64,000 bases of DNA, taken from NCBI GenBank assembly GCA_947497485.1, contig CANMHB010000011.1:1-64000 (forward strand), written 5' to 3'. Of the stretch, positions 48,428-56,109 are shown piece after piece. Position numbers and translations under genes: made by a program. Under the pieces are notes generated by a model, which was not told the DNA's origin, ran no database searches, and saw nothing but the letters and a program-made list of their open reading frames with translations. This stretch comes from Flavobacteriales bacterium. Lineage in GTDB: Bacteria; Bacteroidota; Bacteroidia; Flavobacteriales_D; Crocinitomicaceae. Numbering within the stretch: position 1 is the first letter of the stretch; each line of letters opens with the position of its first letter.

Positions 48428-49873
48428 TTGGCTTTACTCGTATTACCTATCGTTTTAGCACTTTTATCCTTTTTGATTCCTCAAAAGCTTGTTCGCTACT
48501 TTGGATTGGCAGGTGCTTTAAGTTCATTGGTGGTTGCTCTTGGACATTTATCCTATTTTAATCCAGAACGTTACGTTTCTATTTTTGATCCGAATAAACT
48601 TTTTCCACTTGGACTTTCCTTTAAAATGGGATATGATGGATTAAGTTTAACGATGGTTTTATTAGTAAACGCCATTGTAACAATCATCCTGTTGGCAAAT
48701 TTCGCGAAAGAACTAGCTGAAAACAAAACATTTACCGCATTGGTTTTTTTAATGCAATTCGGACTTTTGGGAGTATTCTTAGCACAAGACGGATTGTTAT
48801 TTTATGGATTCTGGGAAATAACACTCATTCCGATTTTCTTCATTTTATATTGGTTCGGTCAACAGAATAATAATTCTGTATTATTGAAATTTTTCATTTA
48901 TACCTTACTTGGATCTTTAGGAATGTTGCTTTCATTCATCGTTCTAGGTACAAATGTTCAATCATTTGCATACAACGATTTAGCAGTAGCCGGAAGTTTT
49001 ATGGCATCCAAAATGGCTTGTTGGGTTGCGTGTGGATTTCTTTTAGCCTTTGCAATCAAAATACCTTTATTTCCGTTCCATACTTGGCAGCCTAACACGT
49101 ATACAACAGCTCCAATGGCCGGAACGATGTTACTTTCTGCATTGATGCTGAAAATGGCATTGTTTGGAATGATTAAATGGATGATACCGATTACCTATAA
49201 TGGATTCAGCGAAATTAAATGGCTGATCATTACCTTAGGTTCTATTGGAATTGTTTACGGAGCTATCATTGCCATCAAGCAAAAAGACATTAAAACGCTA
49301 TTTGCATACGCATCAATTAGTCACGTCGGATTGATTGCAGCAGGAATTGTTTTGTTCACGCAAACAAGTTTGGAAAGCGCCGTGATTCAAATCATTAATC
49401 ACAGTATTGTAGCGGTTGGGTTATTCTTTGCCGCCGACATAATTGAAAGCAGAACAGGTACAAGAAATATTTATGAATTAGGAGGTATTGCGAAACTAGC
49501 ACCTCGCTTTGCATTTTGGTTTGCATTAATGACGTTTGTATCTGTATCCGTTCCATTCACTGCAGGTTTTATTGGTGAATTTTTACTAATCAAAGAATTG
49601 TTCATGGCACATTGGGTAACAGGGCTTTTCGCATCTACAACTTTGGTGTTTGGTGCTGTGTACATGCTTCGGGCATACCAAGTAAGTATGTTTGGAACAC
49701 CTAAAATGACTTCATTTGAAGACCTAAAATGGAATGAAATATTAGTTTTTGCCTCACTTACAGTAGCTGCAATATTGATTGGTATTTCACCAGCATGCAT
49801 TATGAACTTTGTTAAACCAAGCATCGAACACATCAATGAATTGATGGTTGGAAGCCTAAACTTTATTAAATAA
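48428..49873 (+). CDS. nuoM: NADH-quinone oxidoreductase subunit M
   Basis: A 481-residue antiporter-like pump subunit; YGFWEITLIPIFFILYWFG carries the channel glutamate and KIPLFPFHTWQPNTYTTAPMAG the next site. The start is TTG at 48428: an in-frame stop lies 9 bases upstream, and the first downstream ATG would remove conserved helices. A TTG start in a complex I operon may lower its translation. Confidence 0.95.
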   Translation: MALLVLPIVLALLSFLIPQKLVRYFGLAGALSSLVVALGHLSYFNPERYVSIFDPNKLFPLGLSFKMGYDGLSLTMVLLVNAIVTIILLANFAKELAENKTFTALVFLMQFGLLGVFLAQDGLLFYGFWEITLIPIFFILYWFGQQNNNSVLLKFFIYTLLGSLGMLLSFIVLGTNVQSFAYNDLAVAGSFMASKMACWVACGFLLAFAIKIPLFPFHTWQPNTYTTAPMAGTMLLSALMLKMALFGMIKWMIPITYNGFSEIKWLIITLGSIGIVYGAIIAIKQKDIKTLFAYASISHVGLIAAGIVLFTQTSLESAVIQIINHSIVAVGLFFAADIIESRTGTRNIYELGGIAKLAPRFAFWFALMTFVSVSVPFTAGFIGEFLLIKELFMAHWVTGLFASTTLVFGAVYMLRAYQVSMFGTPKMTSFEDLKWNEILVFASLTVAAILIGISPACIMNFVKPSIEHINELMVGSLNFIK

Positions 49874-49874
49874 A

Positions 49875-51218
49875 ATGGACGCATTAATCGTAATTTTTAT
49901 CACCGGGCTTGTTGGTTTGTTTGTCGGAATGATGAAAAAGCCGGTGCTAACGCTATCCATTACAATTACCGGATTAGTAACCGCTTTCATTCTAACATTA
50001 TATGCTCGATCGTATGAATCTATTTTTAGTAAATACAATGGACTTTCTACCTCGCCATTAACAGATGCCTTTTCATTATTGGTGATTGGATTAACCATCT
50101 TAATCGTACTTGGAGGATTCAATTATTTCAAAAAAGATAAAGAACATACTTCTGACTATTACGGCCTCATGTTATTCTCACTTTGTGGAGCTTTGATCAT
50201 GATTGCTTTCAATAATTTCTTTATGTTCTTTTTAGGTCTGGAAATTATGTCTATTCCTATTTATGTTTTAGTAGGAATAAAAAAATCAAATGTATTGTCT
50301 TCAGAAGCCTCAATCAAATACTTCTTCACGGGTTCTTTTGCCACTGGAGTTTTGCTTTTTGGAATCGCATTGGTATATGGTGCTACAGGAACCTTCGATT
50401 TATTAACGATCAACTCCATGCGTGGAATTGCAGAACCTTCTCCAATGTTTCATATTGGCGTACTTTTCATTCTTGCTGCATTCTTATTCAAAGTTGGTTC
50501 TGTTCCTTTTCATTTCTGGAGCCCAGATGTGTATCAAGGAAGTCCTGATGCGATCATGTCCTACATGTCAACAGTAGTGAAGGTATCGGCGTTATGTGCT
50601 TTTGTTACGTTATTCAGCAACGTTTTCATGGATAGCAAACACGTTTACTTAATAATACTTGAAGTATTTATCGCTATCTCATTCATTTTTGGTTATGTAT
50701 CTGCATTGAAACAATCTAACTTAAAACGAATGTTAGCTTATTCCGGGATTAGTAACACTGGATTAGCGATGTTAACTATTTTGAATGGCGATTTTGGTTC
50801 GCTTTGGTTCTTTTTATTGTCATATACGGCAGCTACAATTTGCATAATGACCTTAAGTCAAGCAATGGATAAAATTGATTCTGAAGACATTTCGAATTGG
50901 AAAGGAATTGGTTATAAAAACCCCATAATTGGTGTTGTAATCATCATCTCATTTTTATCACTTTCAGGAATTCCTCCTCTAACTGGATTTTTTGGTAAAT
51001 TTTTGATTTTAAGTAACTCCTTCCAAAACCACCTTTGGTTGGTAATCATTGGATTAATCAGTTCAGTAATTGGTGCTTTTCTTTATTTACGCTTCATTGT
51101 GCTCTCAATGGCTAAAGATTCAAATGCTGAAAAAATTTGTTTAAGTCCATTGCATTTCGTAATTATTGGACTTAGCACAATTGTGTTATTATTCGGTTGG
51201 TCAATCTTACTTTTTTAA
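49875..51218 (+). CDS. nuoN: NADH-quinone oxidoreductase subunit N
   Basis: A 447-residue antiporter-like pump subunit; FLGLEIMSIPIYVLVG and FKVGSVPFHFWSPDVYQGSP are family landmarks. It ends the operon. No strong intrinsic terminator follows; instead a repeat-rich region begins 13 bases after its stop. Confidence 0.95.
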   Translation: MDALIVIFITGLVGLFVGMMKKPVLTLSITITGLVTAFILTLYARSYESIFSKYNGLSTSPLTDAFSLLVIGLTILIVLGGFNYFKKDKEHTSDYYGLMLFSLCGALIMIAFNNFFMFFLGLEIMSIPIYVLVGIKKSNVLSSEASIKYFFTGSFATGVLLFGIALVYGATGTFDLLTINSMRGIAEPSPMFHIGVLFILAAFLFKVGSVPFHFWSPDVYQGSPDAIMSYMSTVVKVSALCAFVTLFSNVFMDSKHVYLIILEVFIAISFIFGYVSALKQSNLKRMLAYSGISNTGLAMLTILNGDFGSLWFFLLSYTAATICIMTLSQAMDKIDSEDISNWKGIGYKNPIIGVVIIISFLSLSGIPPLTGFFGKFLILSNSFQNHLWLVIIGLISSVIGAFLYLRFIVLSMAKDSNAEKICLSPLHFVIIGLSTIVLLFGWSILLF

Positions 51219-51231
51219 TCTAATTAGTAGG

Positions 51232-51264
51232 GTATTTTTACGTTACTTAGTGCGTATTTTTACG
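51232..51264. repeat. Direct repeat GTATTTTTACG x2, 22-base period
   Basis: GTATTTTTACG occurs at 51232-51242 and 51254-51264, so copies lie about two helical turns apart on the same face. It overlaps an inverted repeat (AGTGCGTA at 51249-51256 with TACGCACT at 51278-51285). The 277-base intergenic region 51219-51495 otherwise holds only promoter-like elements. It could be a binding array for the adjacent regulators or part of the nuo 3' end. Confidence 0.6.
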
Positions 51265-51285
51265 CTGTTACATTTCTTACGCACT
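51249..51285. repeat. Inverted repeat with 21-base loop
   Basis: Perfect 8-bp arms AGTGCGTA and TACGCACT. The loop contains the second TTTTTACG unit. A long loop and the absence of a T-run make an intrinsic terminator unlikely; an operator or a weak RNA hairpin is more plausible. Confidence 0.45.
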
Positions 51286-51459
51286 TAAAAATCATTTTAT
51301 CGTATTAGAATTAATTATGCGAATTAAAATCCTCATATTCAAATAATTAAATATTCAACTTTCTTTATCGAATTTCTCAATCAGCAAAAACAAATTGCAA
51401 TAGAATTTTATTCTTTTCATGATTCGATTGGATGTAAAAAATCTAATTTTTCTGTCCTT

Positions 51460-51480
51460 TAAATTTGGTGTGTTAAACAC
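51460..51480 (+). promoter_or_regulatory. -7 box with palindromic operator candidate
   Basis: TAAATTTG (51460-51467) is followed at 51470-51480 by the 11-base palindrome GTGTT-A-AACAC, overlapping the expected transcription start of the regulator gene at 51496. Position suggests autoregulation; no TTG is at the expected upstream distance. Confidence 0.45.
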
Positions 51481-51495
51481 GCTGAATTCGGATTT

Positions 51496-52131
51496 GTGAG
51501 AGGGAATATCCTGCTATATAATTTAAATGCTCTGCTACAGGATGGTCTTAATTCTTTATTTAAAAGTCAAAATGAATTCAGTTTAAAAATTATCAGATCA
51601 AGTGTGGAATTTGAATTAATAAACTCAGAAACCATCCTGAATTCAAAAGTTATTCTATTTCAAACAATTGAATTAAACGAATCATTAAGACAAGCCATTA
51701 TTTATTTCAAAACAATTAATCCTCAAATTAAGGTTATTGCTTTAGGACAAAACTATCAAAAAGAGCTTCTGAATTCATTCAACTATTCCGATGTTTTTTT
51801 GGATGCGAAAGTCAACTTTAAAACACTCTTGAAAGCTATACAAATTGCATTATCAGATGGTTTTTTTATTGATCCAAAGGCTACAAAGGATTATATCAAC
51901 CTATTAAAATCCTCAGAAGATCGTATAATTAACGCGCTAACTAAAAGAGAAATTGAAGTATTAAAATTACTTTGCAACGATAAAACTTCAAAAGAAATTG
52001 GAAGCGAATTGAAAATTAGTAGTCGAACAGTTGAAAATCACCGTAAAAATCTGCTAAAAAAAACAAATTCTAGGGGTACGGCTAAACTATTAATCTACGC
52101 GATTAAAAATGATCTTTTTAAAATTGATTAA
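51496..52131 (+). CDS. LuxR-type regulator with degenerate (pseudo) receiver domain
   Basis: A 211-residue protein with a C-terminal LuxR/GerE helix-turn-helix (about 146-205; LTKREIEVLKLLCNDKTSKEIGSEL, then SSRTVENHRKNLLKKT). The N-terminal half aligns in length and pattern with a receiver (GNILLYNLNALLQDGLNSLF, later SDVFLDAK), but the acidic pair is replaced near N9-L10 and the phosphorylation position near 56 is Gln (VILFQT). It therefore cannot be phosphorylated in the usual way. Start is GTG 51496. It faces a response regulator-kinase pair on the other strand. Confidence 0.85.
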   Translation: MRGNILLYNLNALLQDGLNSLFKSQNEFSLKIIRSSVEFELINSETILNSKVILFQTIELNESLRQAIIYFKTINPQIKVIALGQNYQKELLNSFNYSDVFLDAKVNFKTLLKAIQIALSDGFFIDPKATKDYINLLKSSEDRIINALTKREIEVLKLLCNDKTSKEIGSELKISSRTVENHRKNLLKKTNSRGTAKLLIYAIKNDLFKID

Positions 52132-52149
52132 CCAAAAAATGGTGATTAA

Positions 52150-52806
52150 TTACTGAATTGTGTGAATTCGATTTTTCAACGCAAAATAAATGAGATCTAC
52201 AACCTTATTCGTTTTCGTTTTCTTACTGATTTGAAGTCTAATTCCTTCTATAGTTCTTGAACTCAAACATAAATGCTCCGCAATTTCCTGGTTTTTTAAT
52301 CCATTGCAAACCAATCTTATTACTTCAATTTCCTTTTCATTCAGTAGACTTAGTTCACTTCTTCGAACTGAATTAGGTTTTGTTCTCAAGGTTGTTATAA
52401 CTGCTTCGGACACATTTTTATCCAGATAATGCAAACCTTCATTGACCTGAAAAATGGCATCAACGATAATATCAAAATCAACATGTTTAGGTAAGCATGC
52501 TTTTGCGCCTAATTGCAAACACTCAACAATTTCAAGTTGGTCAATTGTAGCAGATAGAACGATGGACTTAATATCTGGATGTCTAACCTCCAAATTTTTA
52601 AGGAGTGTCTTGCCGTCTACAATAGGCATGCTCAAATCGATGATTAAAACATCAATCTTACTCTTTTTCAAGGCATTCATGACTTCAATTCCATTTGCGA
52701 CATCAAAAATGACCTTAATACCACTCTCATCATTTAACAATTTTACAATTCCTTGACGAACAATTAGATGATCCTCAGCTATACCAACTCTAATTTCTTT
52801 AGGCAT
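52150..52806 (-). CDS. NarL/FixJ family response regulator
   Basis: A 218-residue two-component regulator. The receiver has E11-D12, phosphoacceptor D57 (LIIDLSMP), and a lysine near 107 (LPKHVD). The LuxR-type DNA-binding domain is at about 150-210 (LNEKEIEVIRLVCNGLKNQEIAEHL, SSRTIEGIRLQISKKT). It starts 8 bases inside the kinase gene, so the pair is co-translated. It ends 19 bases from the converging pseudo-receiver regulator. Confidence 0.93.
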   Translation of the reverse strand: MPKEIRVGIAEDHLIVRQGIVKLLNDESGIKVIFDVANGIEVMNALKKSKIDVLIIDLSMPIVDGKTLLKNLEVRHPDIKSIVLSATIDQLEIVECLQLGAKACLPKHVDFDIIVDAIFQVNEGLHYLDKNVSEAVITTLRTKPNSVRRSELSLLNEKEIEVIRLVCNGLKNQEIAEHLCLSSRTIEGIRLQISKKTKTNKVVDLIYFALKNRIHTIQ

Positions 52807-53593
52807 GATTAATTGGTGACTTAATGTGAATAACTGCTCCTTCGTTCATGGAAAAAAGTTCCATTTTTGCTCCTATACGATTCAATCGCGACTGAATTGA
52901 TGAAAGGCCTTTTCCCTCTTTTAAATTTATCCATTTTAAATACTGATCATTGCTCAAGCCAATTCCATCATGACTTATACTCAAATAAAGGCAAATATGG
53001 TCTATCCTTAAATGAACGTTCAAAGAACTAATTTTTTCATGTTTAACAATGTTGTGAATCAATTCCTTAAAAAGAATGTAAACATTGTTCAATGTATCAA
53101 TATCCACAGATAATCCTTCTGAAATTTCTTCCTCGAAATTAACTTTAAAGCTACTGATACTATTCAAATACTCCTGCATTGCGGCTGACAACTGCTTCGC
53201 TAACTCAATTCTTGAGGCCAGGTTACCAATAAGAATTTGATGATTTTCGATTATTTGTGTAATTAACGAATTTACTTGCTCAATCTGACAAGTATTGGAT
53301 TTTGGGTTTAATTCCGTTAACCTTAAAATACGAATTTGATTTTTAAGAGCTGCTAGCAATGGACTTATCTCATCATGGAAACCAATAGAAATGCGTTTGC
53401 GTTCCTCTTCCAATGTGACCATTTGAGCATCCAAAAGTTGTATTTCCAGTTCTTTTTTTAATTGAATATGACCCTGCTCTTGCTTATTAAAGGACTTCAA
53501 GAAATTTGTTTTTAGAAAAATGATCGAAATAATTAGTACAAAAATTAATAAAGAGATGAGCACGAGACAAAAAACATTTCTTTCAAATGACAT
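52799..53593 (-). CDS. Sensor histidine kinase, NarX-like (HisKA_3)
   Basis: A 264-residue kinase with one N-terminal membrane helix (about 8-28) and no periplasmic sensor domain, a coiled coil (about 40-68), the HisKA_3 dimerisation region with phospho-acceptor H73 (ERKRISIGFHDEISPLL), and a HATPase domain with N-box ELIHNIVKH, G1 DGIGL and G2 GKGLSSIQSRL. Signal input must come through the membrane helix, coiled coil or a partner protein. It is the first gene of the pair with the response regulator. Confidence 0.92.
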   Translation of the reverse strand: MSFERNVFCLVLISLLIFVLIISIIFLKTNFLKSFNKQEQGHIQLKKELEIQLLDAQMVTLEEERKRISIGFHDEISPLLAALKNQIRILRLTELNPKSNTCQIEQVNSLITQIIENHQILIGNLASRIELAKQLSAAMQEYLNSISSFKVNFEEEISEGLSVDIDTLNNVYILFKELIHNIVKHEKISSLNVHLRIDHICLYLSISHDGIGLSNDQYLKWINLKEGKGLSSIQSRLNRIGAKMELFSMNEGAVIHIKSPINHA

Positions 53594-53738
53594 AATCTTT
53601 AATTTAAGTGCTTAAAAAGTCAATACTATTTTTTAATAGCATCTTTCACATTTGACTTGAAAATTTCATATTTCAAACTTATTATTAAGTTAATTAATTA
53701 TTTTAATATAATTTTTTAATGACAAGGTAATATATTGA

Positions 53739-53783
53739 TTTACGTATTTATACTTAGTTAAGCATAAGTGAATTTACGCGCTG
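53739..53783. promoter_or_regulatory. Shared sequence blocks upstream of the kinase gene
   Basis: TTTACGT (53739), TACTTAGT (53751) and TTTACGC (53773) occur in the same order and strand as at 51237-51265 upstream of the pseudo-receiver gene. ACTTA/TAAGT (53752-53756 with 53765-53769) forms an inverted repeat. The region lies 146-190 bases upstream of the kinase ATG. A shared regulator site is inferred. Confidence 0.35.
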
Positions 53784-53798
53784 ATATTAAGATAAAAT

Positions 53799-54503
53799 TC
53801 AGAATAAATCCCAATGAAAATCACATGTCAATTCACGATACGTTTTGGAATAGCTTCCGTTTTCATCGCGAATGATAAAATTATATATGTTGGGAATTGT
53901 TTTTCTTAAATGAAAACAAAAGATAATTCTAACATCAGGAATACTCGGTTTTGAATGAATTTGTATGACTTCCTTTGGAAAGAATGAATTTTGTTCTGCT
54001 ATATTCAAAATAGTTTCACGATTTGTAAAAGGCACAATAAGCCAAAAGGTGCCATCCTTCGAAATAGTTTTGTTAACAATTTCAAATAATGATGAGAACG
54101 ATTCGATACTGGCATGTTTAGCATCATTAATACTCTGCTGCTTACTAGGCAAAGAATCCAAATAATAAGGAGGATTAGAAAAAATTAAATCGTACTTTAC
54201 TTGAAACTGAAATTCAAAGTAGTCACCTTGAAAAACTGTTAAACGATCTGTCCATGGACTAGAATCAAAATTTTCTCGGCATTCTTGTGAACCATCTTTA
54301 TGAATTTCAATTGCATCAATTTGAATTTCGGGGTTCTTTTGGGCAATCATCAGAGATAAAACTCCCGTTCCTGCACCTAAATCCAATGCACGTTTATGAC
54401 CTGAAGCTTCTATAAAAGCGCCAAGTAACATACTGTCTGTTCCAACTTTTAGTGGATTTTTTTCTTGTTTTACGTCAAAACATTTAAAGCGAAAAACCGA
54501 CAA
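53799..54503 (-). CDS. trmN6: tRNA1(Val) (adenine(37)-N6)-methyltransferase-like protein
   Basis: A 234-residue SAM-dependent methyltransferase of the YfiC/TrmN6 family that modifies A37 of tRNA-Val. N-terminal FRFKCFDVKQEKNPLKVGTDSMLLGAF, the SAM motif ALDLGAGTGVLSLMIAQ and the catalytic SNPPYY are all present. TTG 54503 lies 1 base after the proS stop and gives the typical short N-terminus; a GTG at 54530 inside proS is an alternative. Confidence 0.88.
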   Translation of the reverse strand: MSVFRFKCFDVKQEKNPLKVGTDSMLLGAFIEASGHKRALDLGAGTGVLSLMIAQKNPEIQIDAIEIHKDGSQECRENFDSSPWTDRLTVFQGDYFEFQFQVKYDLIFSNPPYYLDSLPSKQQSINDAKHASIESFSSLFEIVNKTISKDGTFWLIVPFTNRETILNIAEQNSFFPKEVIQIHSKPSIPDVRIIFCFHLRKTIPNIYNFIIRDENGSYSKTYRELTCDFHWDLF

Positions 54504-54504
54504 A

Positions 54505-55977
54505 TTAATAGGCTTTTGCAAAAATAACACGCCCCTTCGAAGGTTTCCCTGTCACCATACAAACGCCTTCTTCTGCCGGAATATCAAATGGGATGCAACG
54601 AATAGTAGCTTTTGTTTCTTCCTTGATTTTATCCTCTGTTTCAGAAGTGCCATCCCAATGTGCTAGAAAGAATCCTCCTTTTTCTATTTCTATTTTAAAT
54701 ACATCGTAAGAATCAATCGCTTTTGTATTTTCTTGACGAAACGCCTTGGCTTTATTTAATAAGTTGGATTGTATGTCATTCAAAAGCTGTTCAATGTATA
54801 AATCAAGCCCTTCAAAATCAACGACTTCTTTTGTTTTTGTATCCCTTCGAGCAACCTCAGCTTTACCATTTTCCAAATCCCTCGGACCCATTGCAATGCG
54901 AACAGGAACACCTTTGGCTTCATATTCAGCGAATTTCCATCCCGGACGACGGTTATCATCATTGTCATACTTGAATGAAATACCTTTTGATTTTAACTTA
55001 CCAGCTATTTCGTTGATTTTTGTAGTAATCGCATCCAACTCTTCTTGCGAACGATAAATTGGAACGGCAACAACTTGAATTGGAGCCAAAGCCGGCGGTA
55101 AAACTAACCCTTCATCGTCTGAATGTGTCATAATCAAGGCTCCCATCAAACGCGTTGAAACCCCCCAAGAAGTTGCCCACACATATTCCAATTTACCTTC
55201 TTTGTCTGCAAATTTAACTTCAAACGCTTTAGCGAAATTTTGCCCAAGAAAATGCGACGTTCCAGCTTGAAGTGCCTTTCCATCTTGCATCATTGCTTCA
55301 ATGCACAGCGTATCATCTGCTCCTGCAAAACGCTCGTTTGCTGTTTTTCGTCCTTTTATAACAGGCATAGCCATATAATTCTCAGCAAAATCTGCATAGA
55401 CGTTGAGCATTTGTTCAGTTTCAGCAATTGCTTCTTGTTTTGTAGCGTGCGCCGTATGACCTTCCTGCCATAGAAATTCAGTTGTTCTCAAAAATAAACG
55501 CGTTTTCATTTCCCATCGAACCACATTTGCCCATTGGTTAATCAGTATTGGCAGATCTCGATAAGATTGAATCCAGTTCTTATAAGAATTCCAAATAATC
55601 GTCTCCGATGTTGGACGCACGATTAGTTCCTCTTCCAATTTGGATTCAGGATCAACCACCACCCCGCTTCCATCCTCTGCGTTTTTCAAACGATAATGAG
55701 TGACAACTGCGCATTCCTTTGCAAACCCATCAACATGGCTTGCCTCTTTACTTAAGTAAGATTTCGGAATAAATAGTGGGAAATAAGCATTTGAATGTCC
55801 AGTTTCTTTGAATTTAACGTCAAGAATTTCGCGCATTTTTTCCCAAATTGCGTATCCATATGGTTTAATAACCATGCATCCACGAACATCAGAATGTTCA
55901 GCAAGATCTGCACGATAAACTAAATCGTTATACCATTTTGAGTAATCCTCTTCCCTCGTTGCATATTTTTGAGCCAT
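54505..55977 (-). CDS. proS: Prolyl-tRNA synthetase (eukaryote/archaeal-like form)
   Basis: A 490-residue class II synthetase without the bacterial editing insertion, therefore of the short ProS type. Motif 2 is visible as the RPTSETIIW and WRFL-like [17 protein letters not shown] segments; motif 3 as [17 protein letters not shown]. The C-terminal anticodon-binding and zinc-binding-like domain ends with [10 protein letters not shown]. It has its own promoter at 56003-55996 and is followed by the TrmN6-like gene. Confidence 0.96.
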   Translation of the reverse strand: MAQKYATREEDYSKWYNDLVYRADLAEHSDVRGCMVIKPYGYAIWEKMREILDVKFKETGHSNAYFPLFIPKSYLSKEASHVDGFAKECAVVTHYRLKNAEDGSGVVVDPESKLEEELIVRPTSETIIWNSYKNWIQSYRDLPILINQWANVVRWEMKTRLFLRTTEFLWQEGHTAHATKQEAIAETEQMLNVYADFAENYMAMPVIKGRKTANERFAGADDTLCIEAMMQDGKALQAGTSHFLGQNFAKAFEVKFADKEGKLEYVWATSWGVSTRLMGALIMTHSDDEGLVLPPALAPIQVVAVPIYRSQEELDAITTKINEIAGKLKSKGISFKYDNDDNRRPGWKFAEYEAKGVPVRIAMGPRDLENGKAEVARRDTKTKEVVDFEGLDLYIEQLLNDIQSNLLNKAKAFRQENTKAIDSYDVFKIEIEKGGFFLAHWDGTSETEDKIKEETKATIRCIPFDIPAEEGVCMVTGKPSKGRVIFAKAY

Positions 55978-55995
55978 AGCTTAATAAATTGAGTG

Positions 55996-56003
55996 CAAAG
56001 ATA
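55996..56003 (-). promoter_or_regulatory. -7 box of proS
   Basis: TATCTTTG on the minus strand, 18 bases before the ATG at 55977; predicts a leader of about 13 bases. Confidence 0.5.
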
Positions 56004-56056
56004 AGTTTTAATTGAGAATTTTAATTTTGAAAATCCAACATTATAAACTCTCGAAC

Positions 56057-56090
56057 AAAAAAAACGGAAGATAAATTACCTCCCGTTTTT
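56057..56090 (-). terminator. Intrinsic terminator after the CotH-family gene
   Basis: Arms AAAACGGAAG (56061-56070) and CCTCCCGTTTT (56079-56089) pair with one mismatch; on the minus strand the hairpin is followed by a T-run (56064 to 56057). It lies 20 bases after the stop at 56110 and before the proS promoter. Confidence 0.8.
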
Positions 56091-56109
56091 AAATTTGATA
56101 AACTCAGAA

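Noticed and set aside
49471-49884. 137-codon minus-strand frame inside nuoM
   Set aside because: Antisense shadow of conserved membrane-protein coding sequence.
51249-51285. Intrinsic terminator for the nuo operon
   Set aside because: The 8-bp stem has a 21-base loop and no T-run, so it does not meet terminator criteria.
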